From: Streptomyces eurythermus
Lineage (GTDB): Bacteria; Actinomycetota; Actinomycetes; Streptomycetales; Streptomycetaceae
Assembly: GCF_014649115.1 (NCBI RefSeq)
Contig: NZ_BMSK01000004.1
Location: 434,001-498,000 of the forward strand
Reading direction: 5' to 3'
DNA length: 64,000 nt
Below, piece after piece: positions 53,893 through 62,587 of this stretch. A program made the position numbers and the translations under genes. Under the pieces are notes generated by a model, which was not told the DNA's origin, did no database searches, and was given only the letters and a program-made list of their open reading frames with translations. Each line of letters begins with the position of its first letter. Within the stretch, counting starts at the first letter, position 1.

Positions 53893-54813
53893 ATGCGGAG
53901 CCGGTTCCAGAGCGATCGGCGGCTGACCGTGCGGATGGGCCTGACGCTGTTCCTGCTCGGGCTGCTGTACGTCGGCTTCGTCGCGGCGCTGATCGTGCTG
54001 CTGAGGTCCTGGGTGCTGGTCGCCGTCCTGGTCGGGGCGCTGTTCGTGGCCCAGTTCTGGTTCTCCGACCGGATCGCCGTGTTCGCGATGCGCGCCCGGC
54101 CCGTGGCGCGGGAGGAGTATCCCGAGCTGCACGCCGTGGTCGACCGGCTGTGCGCGATCGCGGACCTGCCCAGGCCCGTGGTCGCCGTGTCCGCGATGGA
54201 CATGCCGAACGCGTTCGCGACCGGGCGCAGTCCCGATCACGCCGTGGTGTGCGTGACCACGGGGCTGCTGCGCCGGCTGGAGCCCGCCGAGCTGGAGGGC
54301 GTGCTCGCGCACGAGCTGTCGCACGTCGCGCACAAGGACGTCGCCGTGATCACGGTGGCGTCCTTCCTCGGGGTGGTCGCGGGCCTGGTCGTACGGTTCG
54401 CCTTCTACTCGCAGATCTTCGGCGGGGGCCGCCGGGACCAGAACACGGCCATCGTCTTCGCCGCCGTCCTGGGCGTCTCGGCGGCCGTGTACGCGCTCAG
54501 CTTCCTGCTGATCCGGGCGCTGTCCCGGTACCGGGAGCTGGCGGCCGACCGCGCGGCGGCGCTGCTGACGGGGCGGCCCTCGGCGCTGGCGGCGGCGCTC
54601 ACCAAGGTCTCCGGGGAGATCGCGCGCATCCCGACGAAGGATCTGCGCACGGCCCAGGCGTTCAACGCGTTCTACTTCACCCCGGCGACCGGCCGGGAGC
54701 CCGGCATCGAGCGCTTCTTCTCCACCCACCCGCCCCTGGGGCAGCGGCTGGAGCAGCTGGGCCGGATCTCGGTGGAGCTGGGCGAGGCCGCCGGCCCGGG
54801 GAAGGCCGGCTGA
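53893..54813 (+). CDS. htpX: Zinc metalloprotease HtpX (M48B)
   Basis: A 306-residue membrane protease for quality control of damaged membrane proteins. Two N-terminal helices (15-55) precede the zinc motif HELSH (H140, E141, H144), two further hydrophobic segments (150-190), and the third-ligand region YRELAADRAAALLTG. The C-terminal HPPLGQRLEQL is typical. It lies upstream of pspAB, a known association, which ties it to the Psp envelope-stress network. Start at 53893 is the first ATG of the conserved frame. Confidence 0.93.
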   Translation: MRSRFQSDRRLTVRMGLTLFLLGLLYVGFVAALIVLLRSWVLVAVLVGALFVAQFWFSDRIAVFAMRARPVAREEYPELHAVVDRLCAIADLPRPVVAVSAMDMPNAFATGRSPDHAVVCVTTGLLRRLEPAELEGVLAHELSHVAHKDVAVITVASFLGVVAGLVVRFAFYSQIFGGGRRDQNTAIVFAAVLGVSAAVYALSFLLIRALSRYRELAADRAAALLTGRPSALAAALTKVSGEIARIPTKDLRTAQAFNAFYFTPATGREPGIERFFSTHPPLGQRLEQLGRISVELGEAAGPGKAG

Positions 54814-55027
54814 CCGGTGGGGGTGAGCCGGTCTCGCGAGCGGGCCGGCCGGGCCGGCGGAGTCCGATCGGGCGAGGCCGGGCGCCGGTGGGCCGGGCGC
54901 TGGTGCGGGTGGGCCGGGCGGGCGCACACGGGAACGGTCCGCCGGACGTGGGCCGCCGGGCGGGCGAGGTCCGCGGACCGGACAGGCGCGGCCGGCCGGG
55001 GCACGCGCGGGCGGAGGTGAGCTGATC

Positions 55028-55612
55028 GTGCGGTTGCTGGACGTTCTGCTGGGGCGTACCCGGCCGGTCGCGCCCGATCTCGACCGGCTGTTCGCGCTGC
55101 CGTCGGCCGCGGTGACCCTGGAGGCGGCGACCGGTCTCACACCGGCCGGGAGCGGGGCGGTGTGCTTCGCCACGGCGGAGGGGGCGGCCTTCGAGCGGAT
55201 CCACCGGGAGGTGCGGGCGCTGCTGGACACCGACCGCGACCGCACCGGCCCGGCGGTGGAGCCGTACCGGGACGGCTACGGCTACTCCTGGCTGGTCTCG
55301 CGGCGCTCCCCCGGACAGCTGCCGCAGCTCGTGGCCGATCTGCACGCGGTGAACAGCTCGCTGGAGTCGGCCGGCTTCGGCCCGCTGCTGCTGTGCTCGC
55401 TGGTGTCCTTCACGGACGGCGCCGAGCGGCGGGCGGCGCTCGTGTACCTCTACAAGCGCGGCACCTTCTATCCGTTCGCCCCGCTGCCCGGTGCGGCCGA
55501 GCGGCGGGACACCGCGCTGGAGCTGCGGCTGAAGGCCGTCCTCGACGGTGATCTGCCGGTAGAGCCGGATCTGGGCCGCTGGTTCCCGGTGTGGGGCGCC
55601 CCCGGCCTGTGA
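55028..55612 (+). CDS. pspAB: PspA-associated protein PspAB
   Basis: A 194-residue soluble protein (VRLLDVLLGRTRPVAPDLDRLFALPSAAVTLE...) matching the PspAB family described beside psp genes and htpX in actinobacteria. It has conserved YGYSWLV and LLLCSLVSF segments but no known catalytic motif. The GTG at 55028 has GGAGGTGA upstream. It follows htpX after 214 bases in the same direction. PspA and PspAA are encoded near 9-10 kb. Confidence 0.82.
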   Translation: MRLLDVLLGRTRPVAPDLDRLFALPSAAVTLEAATGLTPAGSGAVCFATAEGAAFERIHREVRALLDTDRDRTGPAVEPYRDGYGYSWLVSRRSPGQLPQLVADLHAVNSSLESAGFGPLLLCSLVSFTDGAERRAALVYLYKRGTFYPFAPLPGAAERRDTALELRLKAVLDGDLPVEPDLGRWFPVWGAPGL

Positions 55613-55647
55613 CGGCCGGGGGCGGCCCCGCTCGTTCACCGCGTCTT

Positions 55648-55911
55648 CTACCGCTCCTGCCGGCGGGCCTCGAAGGGGCGCTCGCGGCGGTAGCGGCGCT
55701 CCCAGCGGGCCTGGCGGTCCCGGCGCTCGCGGTACGCCCGGTAGCTGTCCGGAGGCGTGCCGGGGGCGGCGCCGGGCGGGATGGTGCCGGGGGAGCCGCG
55801 GCCGTGCGTCGCGTACAGATACAGCAGCGCCACCGCGGCGAGCCACCAGAGGTGGTTTCCGATTCCGAGGATCACCAGGACCACGGTCCCGGTCGCGAGA
55901 ATGCCACGCAT
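55648..55911 (-). CDS. Small membrane protein with basic tail
   Basis: An 87-residue protein. Two short hydrophobic stretches lie in the first 35 residues (GILATGTVVLVILGIGNHLWWLAAVALLYLYA), then a Gly/Pro spacer and a highly basic C terminus (YRAYRERRDRQARWERRYRRERP). Function unknown; the tail could bind nucleic acid or acidic lipids. The ATG at 55911 has GGAGG upstream on its strand. It converges on pspAB. Confidence 0.72.
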   Translation of the reverse strand: MRGILATGTVVLVILGIGNHLWWLAAVALLYLYATHGRGSPGTIPPGAAPGTPPDSYRAYRERRDRQARWERRYRRERPFEARRQER

Positions 55912-56072
55912 GACGGACCTCCGTGGGGTGAGTCGGGGGAAGCGGAGCGTGTCTGTTCCGTCCCCGTACGTACAGCGTAGGGAGGGCGCGATCAGCGGCG
56001 CATCCCGTTTTCCGCGCGCCCCGAGGCGGTGCGCGAGGGGTTCGCGCGGGCACGGAAGGGCGCCGTGAGTGA

Positions 56073-56822
56073 ATGGCCCGCATGGACCGACTCTCCACCT
56101 TCACGCACGCGTACGACGGTGAACGCCTCAGCGGGGCGGGCGCCGGACCGTCCGGCCGGGCCACGGCGCTGCTGCTGCACGGCGCGGGCAACGGCAGCAA
56201 GGAGCGACTGCTGCCGTTCCTCGCCGACTTCGCCGGCCGGGGCTGCCGCGCCCTCGCCTTCGACTTCTCCGGGCACGGTGAAAGCACGGGCGAACTCGCG
56301 GAGTTGAGCCTGCGCCGCCGCTATGAGCAGGCGGTGGCGGTGCTCGACGCGCACGCCCCGGCGGACGATCCGCTGATCATCGTCGGGTTCAGTATGAGCG
56401 GGCAGACGGTCGCGGATCTCCTGCGGCACTACGGGCGCCGGGTCGCGGCCGTGGGGCTGTGCGCGCCCGCGGTCTACGGCCAGGACGCCTGGAACGTGCC
56501 GTTCGGCAACGGCGACAGCCGCTTCTCGGAGCTGATCCGCACGCCGGACAGCTGGCGGGACTCCCCCGCCCTAGAGGCGTTCCGCTCGTACACGGGCCGG
56601 GCGGTGCTCGCGGTGCCGGGCCACGACACGGTGATCCCGGCGGCGGTCACCGAGGCCATACAGGAGGCGCTGTCGGAGCGCTCCCGGTTCTCCCGCCTCG
56701 ACCTCCCGGACGCCGAACACATCCTCGGCCTGTGGTTCCGCGACCACGACGGGGACCGGCGGGAGTTCGTCACGCGGCTGCTGGCGGGCCTGGACGGGCA
56801 CGCGGAGGCGCCCCTTCGCTGA
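56073..56822 (+). CDS. Alpha/beta-hydrolase
   Basis: A 249-residue hydrolase with the oxyanion segment LLLHGAGNGSKER, FDFSGHGESTG, nucleophile serine in IVGFSMSGQTVADLL, an acid in VPGHDTVIP and the catalytic histidine in DAEHILGLWF. It resembles serine aminopeptidase/lysophospholipase-like S33 hydrolases; substrate unknown. ATG 56073 is used; ATG 56082 (MDRLST) is equally possible. Confidence 0.87.
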   Translation: MARMDRLSTFTHAYDGERLSGAGAGPSGRATALLLHGAGNGSKERLLPFLADFAGRGCRALAFDFSGHGESTGELAELSLRRRYEQAVAVLDAHAPADDPLIIVGFSMSGQTVADLLRHYGRRVAAVGLCAPAVYGQDAWNVPFGNGDSRFSELIRTPDSWRDSPALEAFRSYTGRAVLAVPGHDTVIPAAVTEAIQEALSERSRFSRLDLPDAEHILGLWFRDHDGDRREFVTRLLAGLDGHAEAPLR

Positions 56823-56869
56823 CGGTGCCGGGTGCCCTCCCGTCGGCGCGAGGGCACCCGGCACACGGC

Positions 56870-57184
56870 TCACCGCGAGTAACGCATCAGCGCCCGCACC
56901 ATGTGACACGTGGTGTCGGAGGGCGGCCGCATGCCGATCCGCTCGGCCGTGCCGCGGATCGTCTCGTCCCGGGCCTGGTCCGGCAGATAGACACCGGAGT
57001 CGAGCAGGGCTATGGCGAGGCGCATGGCCTTCAGGCGCCGGTTGTGCGTGACGTACCACTGGCGCGGCCGTCCGGCCGGCAGCGGTCGCTTCACCTCGGG
57101 CTCGTAGGGCGAGTCGAACAGCACGGGGTGCTCGGCGGTGGACTGGGTCGGCAACGGCTTCGGCTTGAGGGCGGCAGCGGGCAC
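56870..57184 (-). CDS. Small basic conserved protein, function unknown
   Basis: A 104-residue protein with PYEPEVKRPLPAGRPRQWYVTHNRRLKAMRLAIALLDSG in its centre and a C-terminal helix. No membrane segment or known motif. The start is set by the ribosome site: AGGAGG abuts the ATG at 57190 with no spacing, but lies 6 bases before the in-frame GTG at 57184, which is therefore preferred. The frame also stays open to 57274. Confidence 0.72.
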   Translation of the reverse strand: MPAAALKPKPLPTQSTAEHPVLFDSPYEPEVKRPLPAGRPRQWYVTHNRRLKAMRLAIALLDSGVYLPDQARDETIRGTAERIGMRPPSDTTCHMVRALMRYSR

Positions 57185-57404
57185 AGGCATCCTCCTGTCG
57201 CGGTCAGACCGGCCGCCGGCGACCCGGCGCCCGGTCTCGAACACTGCTTCCAGTCTACCGGCGGCCACTGACAATCGGGCGGCCGCGGAAGCGAGCGAAT
57301 CCCCAGCTCACGCAGGAAATTGGCGTTCCGTCACCGGTGGTGGGGATGAGGCTGCCGAGGCGTCATGAATTCGAACAGAGCCGGTACCGCGTACCGTGTC
57401 GCCC

Positions 57405-57773
57405 ATGGAGATCTGGATCAACCCCGCCTGCTCGAAGTGCCGTGGCGCGCTCGCCCTGCTCGACGCCGAGGGGGCCGAGTACACCGTGCGGCGGTACCTG
57501 GAGGACGTGCCGAGCGAGGACGAGATCAGGGCCGTACTGGACCGGCTGGGCCTGGAACCGTGGGACATCACCCGTACCCAGGAAGCGGAGGCCAAGGAAC
57601 TCGGGCTCAAGGAGTGGCCGCGCGACGCGGACTCCCGGGACCGCTGGATCGCCGCGCTCGCCGGGCACCCCAAGCTGATCCAGCGGCCGATCATCACCGC
57701 GGACGACGGGACGGCGCTGGTGGCCCGCAGCGAGGAGGCCGTGCGGGAGGCCCTGGCCCACAGCGGGCGCTGA
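57405..57773 (+). CDS. ArsC/Spx-family thioredoxin-fold protein
   Basis: A 122-residue protein with an N-terminal CxxC (C9, C12 in NPACSKCRGAL), then YLEDVPSEDEIRAVLDRLG and PKLIQRPIITADDG, the ArsC-like fold. Arsenate reductases keep a single essential Cys; the CxxC here suits a redox regulator or a thiol reductase as well. No arsenic genes are near. The ATG at 57405 lies 7 bases after TACCGT, so it is probably leaderless; the GTG at 57396 overlaps that element. Confidence 0.87.
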   Translation: MEIWINPACSKCRGALALLDAEGAEYTVRRYLEDVPSEDEIRAVLDRLGLEPWDITRTQEAEAKELGLKEWPRDADSRDRWIAALAGHPKLIQRPIITADDGTALVARSEEAVREALAHSGR

Positions 57774-57854
57774 CGACTCCCGCCACACCGGAGTCCCGTA
57801 CGGGAGACCCGGTCGTACGCAATCCGCGCGGCCGGGACCGCTCCCCCTCACCAC

Positions 57855-57906
57855 GTGACCCTCGGCACACAAACATCAGGTAACACGGGGTTCACATTCG
57901 GGCAAT
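57855..57906 (+). promoter_or_regulatory. Possible weak GlnR site upstream of glnII
   Basis: GTGAC (57855-57859) and GTAAC (57880-57884) are good GlnR a-type half-sites, but the bases six positions on (CACAC and TTCAC) match GaAAc poorly. Streptomyces glnII is a known GlnR target, so a site is expected here; this one is only partly convincing. Confidence 0.3.
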
Positions 57907-58024
57907 GGCCGGGAAACCGCCTGTTGGCAGGCTGCCCGCAGTTCGAGCGGCGCCCCAGTGCCGCAGCGCCGCGGCATCCGCCCAGGCGGACGCACCCGAC
58001 CCACCCCCGAAGGATGTGGCCCCC

Positions 58025-59056
58025 GTGACCTTCAAGGCCGAGTACATCTGGATCGACGGCACCTCGCCGACGGCCAAGCTCCGTTCCAAGACGAAGGTCA
58101 TCCCGGGTGCCCCGGCCGGTCTCGACGCGCTGCCGCTGTGGGGCTTCGACGGCTCCTCCACCAACCAGGCCGCGGGCCACTCCTCGGACTGCGTGCTCAA
58201 GCCGGTCTTCACCTGCCCGGACCCGATCCGCGGCGGTGACGACATCCTGGTGCTGTGCGAGGTGCTGGACACCGATCTGACCCCGCACCCCACCAACACC
58301 CGGGCCGCGCTGGCCGAGGTGGCCGAGCGGTTCGCCGCGCAGGAGCCCATCTTCGGCATCGAGCAGGAGTACACCTTCTTCGAGGGCTCCCGTCCGCTCG
58401 GCTTCCCCGAGAACGGCTTCCCGGCCCCGCAGGGCGGCTACTACTGCGGTGTCGGCGCCGACGAGATCTTCGGCCGGGACGTCGTCGAGGCCCACCTCGA
58501 CAACTGCCTGAAGGCGGGCCTCGGCATCTCCGGCATCAACGCCGAGGTCATGCCCGGCCAGTGGGAGTTCCAGGTCGGCCCGCTGGCCCCGCTGGAGGTC
58601 TCCGACCAGCTGTGGGTGGCCCGCTGGCTGCTGTACCGCACCGCCGAGGACTTCGGTGTCTCCGCGACCCTGGACCCCAAGCCGGTCAAGGGCGACTGGA
58701 ACGGCGCGGGCGCGCACACCAACTTCTCCACCAAGGCCATGCGCGAGGGCTACGACGCCATCATCACCGCCTGCGAGTCGCTCGGCGAGGGCTCGAAGCC
58801 GCTGGACCACGTGAAGAACTACGGCGCCGGCATCGACGAGCGCCTGACCGGCCTGCACGAGACGGCCCCCTGGGACAAGTTCTCCTACGGCGTCTCCGAC
58901 CGGGGTGCCTCGGTGCGCATCCCGTGGCAGGTCGAGAAGGACGGCAAGGGCTACATCGAGGACCGCCGCCCGAACGCGAACGTCGACCCGTACGTGGTGA
59001 CCCGCCTGCTGGTGGACACCTGCTGCGCCGCGCTGGAGAAGGCCGGCCAGGTCTGA
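58025..59056 (+). CDS. glnII: Glutamine synthetase type II
   Basis: A 343-residue eukaryote-like GSII, a second, non-adenylylated route to glutamine that serves under nitrogen limitation. It shows YIWIDGTSPTAKLRSKTK, LPLWGFDGSSTNQA, FGIEQEYTFFE, and GDWNGAGAHTNFSTKAMR, all GSII hallmarks. The GTG at 58025 gives the standard N terminus VTFKAEYIWIDG. It lies 4.6 kb downstream of glnA, a linkage well known in Streptomyces. Confidence 0.97.
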   Translation: MTFKAEYIWIDGTSPTAKLRSKTKVIPGAPAGLDALPLWGFDGSSTNQAAGHSSDCVLKPVFTCPDPIRGGDDILVLCEVLDTDLTPHPTNTRAALAEVAERFAAQEPIFGIEQEYTFFEGSRPLGFPENGFPAPQGGYYCGVGADEIFGRDVVEAHLDNCLKAGLGISGINAEVMPGQWEFQVGPLAPLEVSDQLWVARWLLYRTAEDFGVSATLDPKPVKGDWNGAGAHTNFSTKAMREGYDAIITACESLGEGSKPLDHVKNYGAGIDERLTGLHETAPWDKFSYGVSDRGASVRIPWQVEKDGKGYIEDRRPNANVDPYVVTRLLVDTCCAALEKAGQV

Positions 59057-59073
59057 CCCGTCCCGCACCTTCC

Positions 59074-59104
59074 GGGGGCGCCCGCCGTGACGGCGGGCGC
59101 CCCC
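59074..59104 (+). terminator. Hairpin after glnII
   Basis: GGGGGCGCCCGCCGT (59074-59088) and ACGGCGGGCGCCCCC (59090-59104) are perfect inverted repeats; the stem closes on a GTGAC-like loop. It begins 17 bases after the glnII stop. Confidence 0.9.
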
Positions 59105-59257
59105 GTCGCGTGTCCGTACGCCACTTCCGAGAGCGGCTGTCGGCCCCGCCGAGGCGGCCGGCCCTGTGGACCCGTCCGGAATATGAGACGGCCCGCCGGC
59201 CCGCCTCGGCCCGCTCCAGGCCGCTGAACAGGGCAGAAAGCCGGGGCCCGGAGGGGT

Positions 59258-59273
59258 TGTCACGTCGGTGACA
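59258..59273. promoter_or_regulatory. Palindrome upstream of the 40-codon small ORF
   Basis: TGTCAC (59258-59263), GTCG, GTGACA (59268-59273): a perfect inverted repeat. It is about 60 bp upstream of a TTCAAT element (59330-59335), which ends 6 bases before the ATG at 59342. Confidence 0.45.
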
Positions 59274-59341
59274 CATCAAAGAAGCGTCCAAGCAGTGAGA
59301 GGAGACTCCTGCCCGCCGCACGGCTCTGCTTCAATGGGACC

Positions 59342-59464
59342 ATGGCCAGCATCCAGCAGATCACCGCGACGGGTCGCTACGACCTCCAGCCGTTCTGGCC
59401 TTCCCGTCAGCACCACGACTTCGACCGTGTGTGTCGCCCCGCGATGAACGCGCGGGCCCTCTAA
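59342..59464 (+). CDS. 40-residue small ORF, possible leader peptide
   Basis: ATG at 59342 to TAA at 59464 encodes 40 residues starting MASIQQITATGRYDLQPFWP and ending with RVCRPAMNARAL. The stretch RQHHDFDRVCR resembles the R-H-x-D-x-x-R...C-R pattern of Streptomyces cysteine-containing leader peptides. No ribosome site is present, but TTCAAT ends 6 bases before the ATG, so a leaderless mRNA is plausible. It stops 119 bases before the winged-helix gene in the same direction. Coding nature is inferred from codon bias and position, not proven. Confidence 0.5.
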   Translation: MASIQQITATGRYDLQPFWPSRQHHDFDRVCRPAMNARAL

Positions 59465-59583
59465 AGCCGTACCCCCGGCCTTCGGCCAGCGCGAAACGAC
59501 GTACGTCCTCCGGCGACGCCCGACCACGAATCGGGGCCGCCGCACCTTCCGACGAACTCCTCGCGCGAAAGAGCTGACCTCTC

Positions 59584-60174
59584 ATGGCGACCACCCGATC
59601 CCTCTCCACCGCCACCCTGCCCGCCTCCGCCCCGAACGGCACCCGGCACCGGCTGCGCGCCGTAGACCGGGACGAGGCGGTCCACGTGGCGGACTTCCTG
59701 CCGCCGGGCGCCACCTGGCTGCCCGCGCCGCAGCACACCCTGCCCACCCTGCCGGGCCAGCCGCCGATGGTCGGCTACCTGGTACTGGTCCCCGCCGACC
59801 AGCGGCCCCCGTTCCTGCCGGTCGCCGTACCCGACCAGCCGGAGGCCCCGGCCGGGCGCACCGAGCCGGACCCCGGCACCGAGCCGCTGGTGCGGATCGA
59901 CCCGGTGCGGCGCACCGCCAGCGTCGAGGGCCGCGAACTCGACCTGACCTACCTGGAGTTCGAGCTGCTGGCCCACCTGGTGGCGCACCCGCACCGGGTG
60001 CACACCCGCGACCAGCTGGTCACCACGGTGTGGGGCTACGGCCACGTCGGCGACGGCCGCACCGTGGACGTGCACATCGCCCGGCTGCGCCGCAAGCTGG
60101 GCGACCGGCACCGCCAGTCGATCCAGACCGTGCGCCGGGTCGGCTACAAGTACACCCCGCCGACCGCCCGCTGA
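59584..60174 (+). CDS. OmpR/PhoB-type winged-helix DNA-binding protein without receiver
   Basis: A 196-residue protein. The C-terminal 95 residues are an OmpR/PhoB trans_reg_C domain: DLTYLEFELLAHLVAHPHRVHTRDQLVTTVWG and GRTVDVHIARLRRKLGD...TVRRVGYKY. The N-terminal 100 residues are not a receiver: they lack the acidic pocket and are Pro-rich (LPAPQHTLPTLPGQPPMVGYLVLVPADQRPPFLPV). It would therefore not be phosphorylated in the usual way; another signal or mere abundance may control it. The ATG at 59584 follows AAAGAG. Confidence 0.87.
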   Translation: MATTRSLSTATLPASAPNGTRHRLRAVDRDEAVHVADFLPPGATWLPAPQHTLPTLPGQPPMVGYLVLVPADQRPPFLPVAVPDQPEAPAGRTEPDPGTEPLVRIDPVRRTASVEGRELDLTYLEFELLAHLVAHPHRVHTRDQLVTTVWGYGHVGDGRTVDVHIARLRRKLGDRHRQSIQTVRRVGYKYTPPTAR

Positions 60175-60235
60175 CCGTTCTGCCCTCGGCAGAGCCCCGC
60201 GCGCACACCGCCCCGGACCGGGCAGGATCACCGGC

Positions 60236-61258
60236 ATGAGACTTCTCGTGCTGGGCGGAACGGAGTTCGTGGGGCGGGCCGTCGTCGAGGCCGCGCTCGG
60301 GCGGGGCTGGGAGGTGACCGTCTTCCACCGGGGACGGCACCAACCCCCGGCCGGAGCGCGGTCGTTGCACGGCGACCGCACCGCGCCCGACGGCCTGGCC
60401 GCGCTCACCGCCGACCGATCCGGCTGGGACGCCGTGGTGGACACCTGGTCGGCCGCCCCGCGTGCCGTGCACGAGGCGGCCCGGCTGCTGCGCGGCCGGG
60501 CCGGACGGTACGCGTACGTCTCCAGCCGGTCGGTGTACGTCTGGCCCTGGCCGCCCGGCGCCGCGGAGGACGCCCCGCTGGTGGAGGGCGCCGCCGACGC
60601 CGGGGCCACGGACTACGCGGCCGACAAGCGCGGCGGGGAGCTGGCCGCCGTCGGCGCCTTCGGCGCGGCGGACTCGCTGCTGGTGCGGGCCGGGCTGATC
60701 CTCGGCCCGCACGAGAACGTGGGCCGGCTGCCCTGGTGGCTGACCCGGATCGCGCGCGGCGGCCCGGTGCTGGCGCCCGGCCCGCGCGAGCTGCCCCTGC
60801 AGTACATCGACGCCCGGGACCTCGCCGACTGGCTGCTCGGCGCCCTGGAACGCGGCCTGTCCGGACCGTACAACCTGGTGAGTCCGCCCGGTCACACCAC
60901 CATGGGCGAGCTGCTCGACGCCTGTGTGCGGGCGACCGGCGCGGACGCGGAGCTGCGCTGGACCGATCCGGAGGCGATCCTGGCCGCCGGGATCGAGCCG
61001 TGGACCGAGCTGCCGGTGTGGGTGCCGCCGGGCGGCGAGACACACGGCGCCGTGCACGGCGCGGACGTGTCACGGGCGGTGGCGACCGGGCTGGTGTGCC
61101 GCCCGGTGGCACAGACGGTCGCGGACACCTGGCGCTGGCTGAGCGGGCTCGGCGGCACCGGGCCGCTGCGCCCGGACCGCGCCCGCCCGGGCCTGGACCC
61201 CGAGGTGGAGGCGAAGGTGCTGGGCCTGGACCAGGGTGTACCTGGCACCACCCCCTGA
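60236..61258 (+). CDS. NAD-dependent epimerase/reductase (extended SDR)
   Basis: A 340-residue Rossmann protein starting MRLLVLGGTEFVGRAVVEAAL. It has AYVSSRSVYVWPWP and DYAADKRGGE (YxxxK), where the catalytic Tyr and Lys are present, and LVRAGLILGPHENVGRLPWWL. Family: atypical/extended SDR such as isoflavone reductase-like or NAD-dependent epimerases; substrate unknown. The ATG at 60236 is 8 bases after a CAGGAT element, suggesting a leaderless start. Confidence 0.87.
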   Translation: MRLLVLGGTEFVGRAVVEAALGRGWEVTVFHRGRHQPPAGARSLHGDRTAPDGLAALTADRSGWDAVVDTWSAAPRAVHEAARLLRGRAGRYAYVSSRSVYVWPWPPGAAEDAPLVEGAADAGATDYAADKRGGELAAVGAFGAADSLLVRAGLILGPHENVGRLPWWLTRIARGGPVLAPGPRELPLQYIDARDLADWLLGALERGLSGPYNLVSPPGHTTMGELLDACVRATGADAELRWTDPEAILAAGIEPWTELPVWVPPGGETHGAVHGADVSRAVATGLVCRPVAQTVADTWRWLSGLGGTGPLRPDRARPGLDPEVEAKVLGLDQGVPGTTP

Positions 61259-61309
61259 CGTGGGGCTCCGCCCAGTGACCGGGCCCGGCGTACCGGCCAG
61301 ACTGGCGGC

Positions 61310-62587
61310 ATGAACACCGACGTCCAGCGGGACGACTTCCGCGCCCGCACCCGGCAGGCGGTGCTGGCCGCCGTGCGGGGGCTGGTCCTGGCCCTGGCGA
61401 TGCCGCCGGTGACGGTACTGTGCTTCGCCTTCACCCTCGTGTCCCTCGAACTGCTCCCGCTCGGCCTCGGCCTGTTCCTGGTGCCCCCGGTGTTCGGCGC
61501 GGTGCGCAGGTACGCGCGGGCCCGGCGGGAGCTGGCCGCCGAGTGGGGCGGGGTGGTGATCCCGGTGGTGTACCGGCCGGTGCCGCCGGGGGCGGGCCCG
61601 TGGACGCGTACGGTCACCCTGCTGCGGGACCCGCAGTCGTGGCGGGACCTGCTGTGGCTGCTGACCGACATGACCGCGGGCCTGGTCACCGCGCTGCTCC
61701 CGGCCGTGCTGCTGTTCAACCCGGTCGAGGGGCTCACGCTGGCGGCCGGGCTGTGGCGGGCGTACGTACACGGGCCGGGCGACACCTACTGGTACCTCTT
61801 CGTGCCGGTCACCGGGCAGGCGAGCGCGCTGCTCGCCGGCGCCCTCGCCGCCGTGCTGCTGGTGCTCGCCCACCGCTTCGCCCCGTCGCTGCTCACCGCG
61901 CACTTCCGGCTCACCCGGGCCGTCCTCGGCGGCGGCCGGGGCGACCTCACCGAGCGGGTACGGGTGCTGACCGAGACCCGGCGGGACGCGGTGGACACCT
62001 CGGCCGCCGAACTGCGCCGGATCGAACGGGACCTGCACGACGGCGCGCAGGCCCGGCTGGTCGCCATGGGCATGGACCTCGGCACCATCGAGATGCTGGT
62101 CGAACGGGACCCGGCCGCGGCGAAGAAACTGATCGCGCAGGCCCGCCGGAACTCCGCCGAGGCCCTGGAGGAACTGCGCGACCTGGTGCGCGGCATCCAT
62201 CCACCGGTCCTCGCCGAACGCGGACTCGGCGACGCGGTACGGGCGTTGGCGCTACGGCTGCCGCTGCCGGCCGAGGCGACGGTGGAGCTGTCCGGCCGGG
62301 CGGAGGCCCCGGTGGAGTCGGCCGCCTACTTCGCGGTCAACGAGGTGCTGACCAACGCCGTCAAGCACTCCGGTGCCGACCGGATCTGGATCGACGTGCA
62401 CCACACCGACGGCCGGCTGCGGCTCACGGTCACCGACAACGGGAGCGGCGGCGCGGCGGTGGGGGCCGGCTCGGGGCTCGCGGGGGTGGAGCGCCGGCTG
62501 GGTACATTCGACGGCGTCCTGGCCGTCAGCAGCCCCGCCGGCGGTCCCACCATGGTGACCATGGAGATCCCGTGCGTGTTGTCCTAG
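61310..62587 (+). CDS. Sensor histidine kinase (HisKA_3 type)
   Basis: A 425-residue membrane kinase. Four hydrophobic segments occupy residues 20-190 (LVLALAMPPVTVLCFAFTLVSLELLPLGLGLFL and others), including a sensor-type domain found in streptomycete kinases. The phospho-accepting His lies in LRRIERDLHDGAQARLVAMGM, and the HATPase domain has NEVLTNAVKHSG and TDNGSGGA...GSGLAGVERR. The ATG at 61310 lies 6 bases after CAGACT and is probably leaderless. The response regulator gene starts inside its 3' end. Confidence 0.9.
   Translation: MNTDVQRDDFRARTRQAVLAAVRGLVLALAMPPVTVLCFAFTLVSLELLPLGLGLFLVPPVFGAVRRYARARRELAAEWGGVVIPVVYRPVPPGAGPWTRTVTLLRDPQSWRDLLWLLTDMTAGLVTALLPAVLLFNPVEGLTLAAGLWRAYVHGPGDTYWYLFVPVTGQASALLAGALAAVLLVLAHRFAPSLLTAHFRLTRAVLGGGRGDLTERVRVLTETRRDAVDTSAAELRRIERDLHDGAQARLVAMGMDLGTIEMLVERDPAAAKKLIAQARRNSAEALEELRDLVRGIHPPVLAERGLGDAVRALALRLPLPAEATVELSGRAEAPVESAAYFAVNEVLTNAVKHSGADRIWIDVHHTDGRLRLTVTDNGSGGAAVGAGSGLAGVERRLGTFDGVLAVSSPAGGPTMVTMEIPCVLS

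Noticed and set aside
55002..55027. A separate small gene between htpX and pspAB
   Set aside because: The 54814-55027 spacer is Gly/Arg-coding in all frames with no start plus ribosome site other than that of pspAB.
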